Positions 61,872 through 64,000 of a DNA stretch of 64,000 nt are shown here, one piece after another (the stretch's first letter is position 1; every line of letters begins with the position of its first letter). The notes beneath the pieces are model-generated. The model was not told where the DNA came from. It did no database searches and saw nothing but the letters and a program-made list of their open reading frames with translations. The DNA lies in assembly GCA_017427265.1 (NCBI GenBank), contig JAFRTG010000046.1, positions 62,001-126,000 on the forward strand, written 5' to 3'. The translations under genes were made by a program, and so were the position numbers. Source of the DNA: Oscillospiraceae bacterium. Lineage in GTDB: Bacteria > Bacillota > Clostridia > Oscillospirales > Ruminococcaceae.

Positions 61872-63020
61872 TCAATCCTCGTACTTGGATTCGATGCCGA
61901 AGTATTCCTCCAGACAAAGGCCGCTGTCATAGATCTTTTTGGCCCAGTCCTTGCCGACATAGCGAATATGCCACGACTCGTACATATAACCGGTCTTATC
62001 CTCTTTGCCCTTCGGGAAACGAATGATAAAGCCGTATTTCCAGCAGTTTTCTGCAAGCCACTTCGCTTCCGGCGTATTGTGGAACGCAGCGCCTGCGCAG
62101 TTCAGATCCATTGCAAGGCCGGTCTGGTGCTCCGAATGTCCCGGCCGCGCGGAGTACGTGTCAGCCTCTGCCTTGCCGTCACGATTGACATAGTTATGAT
62201 AAAGTGTATCCTGTTCTTCGTAACTCCGGAAACCTGATACGATCGTGTACGTGTAACCTGCATCAGCTCCGGCCTTTTCCAGCTCGTGAAATGCATCCAT
62301 CGTTTCCTTCGTCAGACCGCCCGGATTGTAGGTCTTCGGGAGCGCGTAGGTTTTGTTTGCAATCAGAATGCCGTGCACATAGGTTGCGCCGTCCTTCTCC
62401 TCAAGCCCGTCAACCTCTGCAGTATTCTTCGGTCTGGCGGTAGTCTGCGATGTTGCTGCAGTGGGTGCAGCTGTCGTTGCGGGGGCGTCCGGGTCTGCTA
62501 CGCGAACCGATACCTCCGCGAACACATCCGGGTTGTTGACAGACGTCACCTTAATGATACAGCTGCCTGCACCGACCGGTGTGATGCGGCCGATATCGTC
62601 AACCGTTGCGACACTCTTGTCTGAGGACTCCCACTTTTCCGATTTATCCTCTGCGTCCTCCGGGGTCATTGTGACGAGCGGCATGACGGTGTCGTCGCCG
62701 ACCTTCATGACAACTTCGGTGAAGGAGAGCGAAATGCCCGTGACCGATCCGGGCGGAAGGCTGCGCTGGGTCGTGGTGGTGGTTTCGGTCGTGGTGGTCA
62801 CCTCCGTGGTTACAGTCGTGCCGGGCTCTGTCTCGATCACAGAGGACTGCGCGGTGTTTTTCTCAGCGGCTGACCGGTCAAGGCCGGTCAGCACGAGCCA
62901 TGTGCCGCCGCAGACGCCTGCGACTGCAATCACTGTCAGCAGAAGCATCGGCAGAACAGATGATTTCTTTTTCTTTTTCCCGGCCGGTTTCCGGTTCGGA
63001 TTTTGTGCCTTTTCTGTCAT
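61872..63020 (-). CDS. VanY-type D-Ala-D-Ala carboxypeptidase with Ig-like domain
   Basis: Likely trims the terminal D-Ala of peptidoglycan peptides outside the cell. 382 residues from ATG 63020, chosen because AAAGGAA precedes it; ATG 63044 lacks a ribosome site. Basic N-terminus, one helix (LPMLLLTVIAVAGVCGGTWLVL), a Thr-rich linker, a bacterial Ig-like (Big2) domain (VTGISLSFTEVVMKVGD to VTSVNNPDVFAEVSVRV), a second Ala/Thr linker and the VanY domain. The zinc motifs are SEHQTGLAMDLN (His, Asp) and ESWHIRYVG (Glu, His). No van resistance operon is present. Confidence 0.9.
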   Translation of the reverse strand: MTEKAQNPNRKPAGKKKKKSSVLPMLLLTVIAVAGVCGGTWLVLTGLDRSAAEKNTAQSSVIETEPGTTVTTEVTTTTETTTTTQRSLPPGSVTGISLSFTEVVMKVGDDTVMPLVTMTPEDAEDKSEKWESSDKSVATVDDIGRITPVGAGSCIIKVTSVNNPDVFAEVSVRVADPDAPATTAAPTAATSQTTARPKNTAEVDGLEEKDGATYVHGILIANKTYALPKTYNPGGLTKETMDAFHELEKAGADAGYTYTIVSGFRSYEEQDTLYHNYVNRDGKAEADTYSARPGHSEHQTGLAMDLNCAGAAFHNTPEAKWLAENCWKYGFIIRFPKGKEDKTGYMYESWHIRYVGKDWAKKIYDSGLCLEEYFGIESKYED

Positions 63021-63101
63021 TTCGTGTTCCTTTCCGGTTTTCATACAGCATGGCTATACTTTGAACCTTTATTTGATGTGTACTGCAAACAGTACGCTAC
63101 T

Positions 63102-63130
63102 ATTATAGCACATTTTGCGGCATTTGTCAC
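63102..63130 (-). promoter_or_regulatory. Promoter of the carboxypeptidase gene with operator-like spacer
   Basis: On the minus strand: GTGACA (63130-63125), 17-base spacer, TATAAT (63107-63102). The spacer carries TAGCACATTTTGCGGCA (63106-63122), a version of the 17-mer found in the two promoters to the right. A separate inverted repeat GTACTG-caaa-CAGTAC lies at 63080-63095, downstream of the -10. Confidence 0.65.
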
Positions 63131-63165
63131 GGACAATTCTGCTTTTTTTGAATCTTTATAAAATT

Positions 63166-63402
63166 TTAATCTGTTGTATGAGACAGCACGGAATAGTGGC
63201 AGCGCTCTGCGGTCAGTCCGAGCAGATAGTCCACGTTCGTATGGTGGAATTCAGCCAGCGCGATCAGCACGGCCGTCGGGATGTCCCGCTGCCCCAGCTC
63301 ATAGTTGCTGTAAACCTGCTGCGAGCAGTGCAGATATTCCGCGACGTCGCGCTGCTTTAAGTCGGCGTCCTCCCGCAAATCCCGGATGCGATGATAAACC
63401 AT
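63166..63402 (-). CDS. XRE family transcriptional regulator
   Basis: 78 residues, little more than a Cro/CI-type helix-turn-helix: MVYHRIRDLREDADLKQRDVAEYL, CSQQVYSNYELGQRDIP (recognition helix SQQVYSNYE) and VLIALAEFHHTNVDYLLGL. ATG 63402 is chosen because AAGGAGG stands before it; the longer frame from 63444 starts inside the promoter. It probably binds the palindrome in its own upstream region and the similar sites in the two flanking promoters. Confidence 0.88.
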   Translation of the reverse strand: MVYHRIRDLREDADLKQRDVAEYLHCSQQVYSNYELGQRDIPTAVLIALAEFHHTNVDYLLGLTAERCHYSVLSHTTD

Positions 63403-63432
63403 ATTGAAATCCTCCTTTTTTCGGATGATTTC

Positions 63433-63458
63433 AATATAGCACACCGCATTTTGTTGTA
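63433..63458 (-). promoter_or_regulatory. Likely xre promoter with operator-like site
   Basis: Minus strand TATATT (63438-63433) with an extended -10 TG but no good -35. CACCGCATTTTGTTGTA (63442-63458) occupies the spacer and aligns at 13 of 17 positions with the site at 63551. Confidence 0.45.
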
Positions 63459-63463
63459 TGCTA

Positions 63464-63486
63464 GTTTACTGCATATTGCAGTAAAC
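63464..63486. promoter_or_regulatory. Perfect 23-bp palindrome, probable XRE operator
   Basis: Arms GTTTACTGCA and TGCAGTAAAC around TAT. It stands between the XRE gene and the divergent zinc-ribbon gene. The core TACTGCA-tat-TGCAGTA matches the 17-mer in the neighbouring promoters. Confidence 0.7.
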
Positions 63487-63542
63487 GGAGACACGCAAGC
63501 TGTCGGACTTGCACAAATTTTGTTTGTTTGTTGAATTATATA

Positions 63543-63571
63543 TTGACTTTTACTGCATTTTGCGGTATAAT
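63543..63571 (+). promoter_or_regulatory. Promoter of the zinc-ribbon gene with operator in the spacer
   Basis: TTGACT (63543-63548), 17-base spacer, TATAAT (63566-63571). The imperfect palindrome TACTGCA-ttt-TGCGGTA (63551-63567) fills the spacer, the classical place for a repressor. Confidence 0.75.
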
Positions 63572-63621
63572 AAAAGCAATAAATCGGAGGATGTTCTTCC
63601 GTGAGAAAGTGAGGTATGAAT

Positions 63622-64000
63622 ATGATGATTTGTAATCATTGCGGCCAGCAGGTTCAGGACGGAGCTGCACAATGCCCGTTTTGCGGTGCACCTTTGATGC
63701 AGCAGATGTATCAGCAAAATGCAGCGCCGAATCCACAGTTTGCGCCAAATATGAATGCGCCGCAGCAAGCGCCGAAGAAAAAACACGGCTGCCTCATTGC
63801 GGTTTTGGTTGTTGCCGGTCTCGGTTTTATCGGAATGCTTGGCGGTGCAGGGAAAACAAGGCAGAAGGATTCTGCTAAAGTTGAAGTGGAATCAAGCGAA
63901 GCGGCACCGGCGGAAAAGGACGCTGCCTCAGTTTCGGATGTTGATTCCGAGTCAACAGTGACAGAAGAAAGTTCAACGGAATCGAAAGATGAAAAGAATC
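63622..64000 (+). CDS. Zinc-ribbon membrane protein, cut off by the window end
   Basis: At least 126 residues, running off the right edge without a stop. The N-terminal zinc ribbon is CNHCGQQVQDGAAQCPFCGAPL, then a Gln/Asn/Pro-rich linker, one helix (HGCLIAVLVVAGLGFIGMLGG) and an acidic Ser/Glu-rich stretch. Same plan as the protein at 56439: ribbon, helix, linker, probably an exported domain. The start is one of three close ATGs (63616, 63622, 63625); GAGG at 63611 favours 63622. Likely repressed by the adjacent XRE protein. Confidence 0.75.
   Translation, partial: MMICNHCGQQVQDGAAQCPFCGAPLMQQMYQQNAAPNPQFAPNMNAPQQAPKKKHGCLIAVLVVAGLGFIGMLGGAGKTRQKDSAKVEVESSEAAPAEKDAASVSDVDSESTVTEESSTESKDEKN

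Overview
The window looks like a chromosomal, origin-proximal segment of an anaerobic, low-G+C-lineage Gram-positive bacterium (Clostridia, most like Ruminococcaceae/Oscillospiraceae). The first genes run dnaN - S4-domain yaaA - recF - remB - gyrB - gyrA, the order next to the origin in Bacillota. Anaerobic metabolism shows in a 1177-residue pyruvate:ferredoxin oxidoreductase, a D-lactate dehydrogenase-like enzyme and a flavodiiron protein fused to rubredoxin. A spoVAC-like gene hints at sporulation ancestry. Almost all protein genes lie on the + strand. I saw no rRNA, tRNA, CRISPR array, prophage or transposase gene.

Layout. 0.2-9.7 kb: replication and topology genes, with two YcxB-like membrane proteins between gyrB and gyrA. 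9.7-23 kb: a coupled deoC / phosphopantetheinyl transferase group, an SDR, purB, secDF, a TIM-barrel isomerase, nrdR, a pseudouridine synthase, a MalK/MsmX-type ATPase and a D-2-hydroxyacid dehydrogenase. 23-31 kb: flavodiiron protein, spoVAC, aminotransferase, serS and traX, separated by unusually long intergenic spaces filled with hairpin-rich dispersed repeats. 31-34 kb: a GT2 glycosyltransferase with a long acidic tail, and a WG-repeat lipoprotein-like protein. 34-45.5 kb: a purine cluster (purE, purC, purF, purM, purN, a PurO-like IMP cyclohydrolase, a stand-alone AICAR transformylase, purD) interleaved with small unknown genes. 45.5-51.7 kb: a membrane protein, uvrC, manA, an unknown gene and a ROK glucokinase. 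51.9-56 kb: two ECF sigma / membrane anti-sigma-like pairs facing each other tail to tail, one with a triple-PASTA sensor. 56-64 kb: a zinc-ribbon membrane protein, PFOR, a VanY-type carboxypeptidase, an XRE repressor and a truncated zinc-ribbon protein.

The purine genes give most of the route from PRPP to IMP. purF-M-N-E-C-D and purB are here, and the last two steps are carried by two separate proteins instead of a bifunctional PurH. The PurF copy lacks the N-terminal catalytic cysteine, so its ammonia source is uncertain. purL/Q/S and purK are not in the window.

The most unusual content is non-coding. Several families of short dispersed elements recur between genes, and copies keep the same stem-loops while the stem sequences change in compensatory fashion. 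Two copies end within 2-4 bases of a perfectly spaced sigma-A promoter. At the right edge, three neighbouring promoters (carboxypeptidase, XRE gene, zinc-ribbon gene) each carry a version of the same 17-bp palindrome in the -35/-10 spacer, which suggests a small local regulon of the XRE protein.
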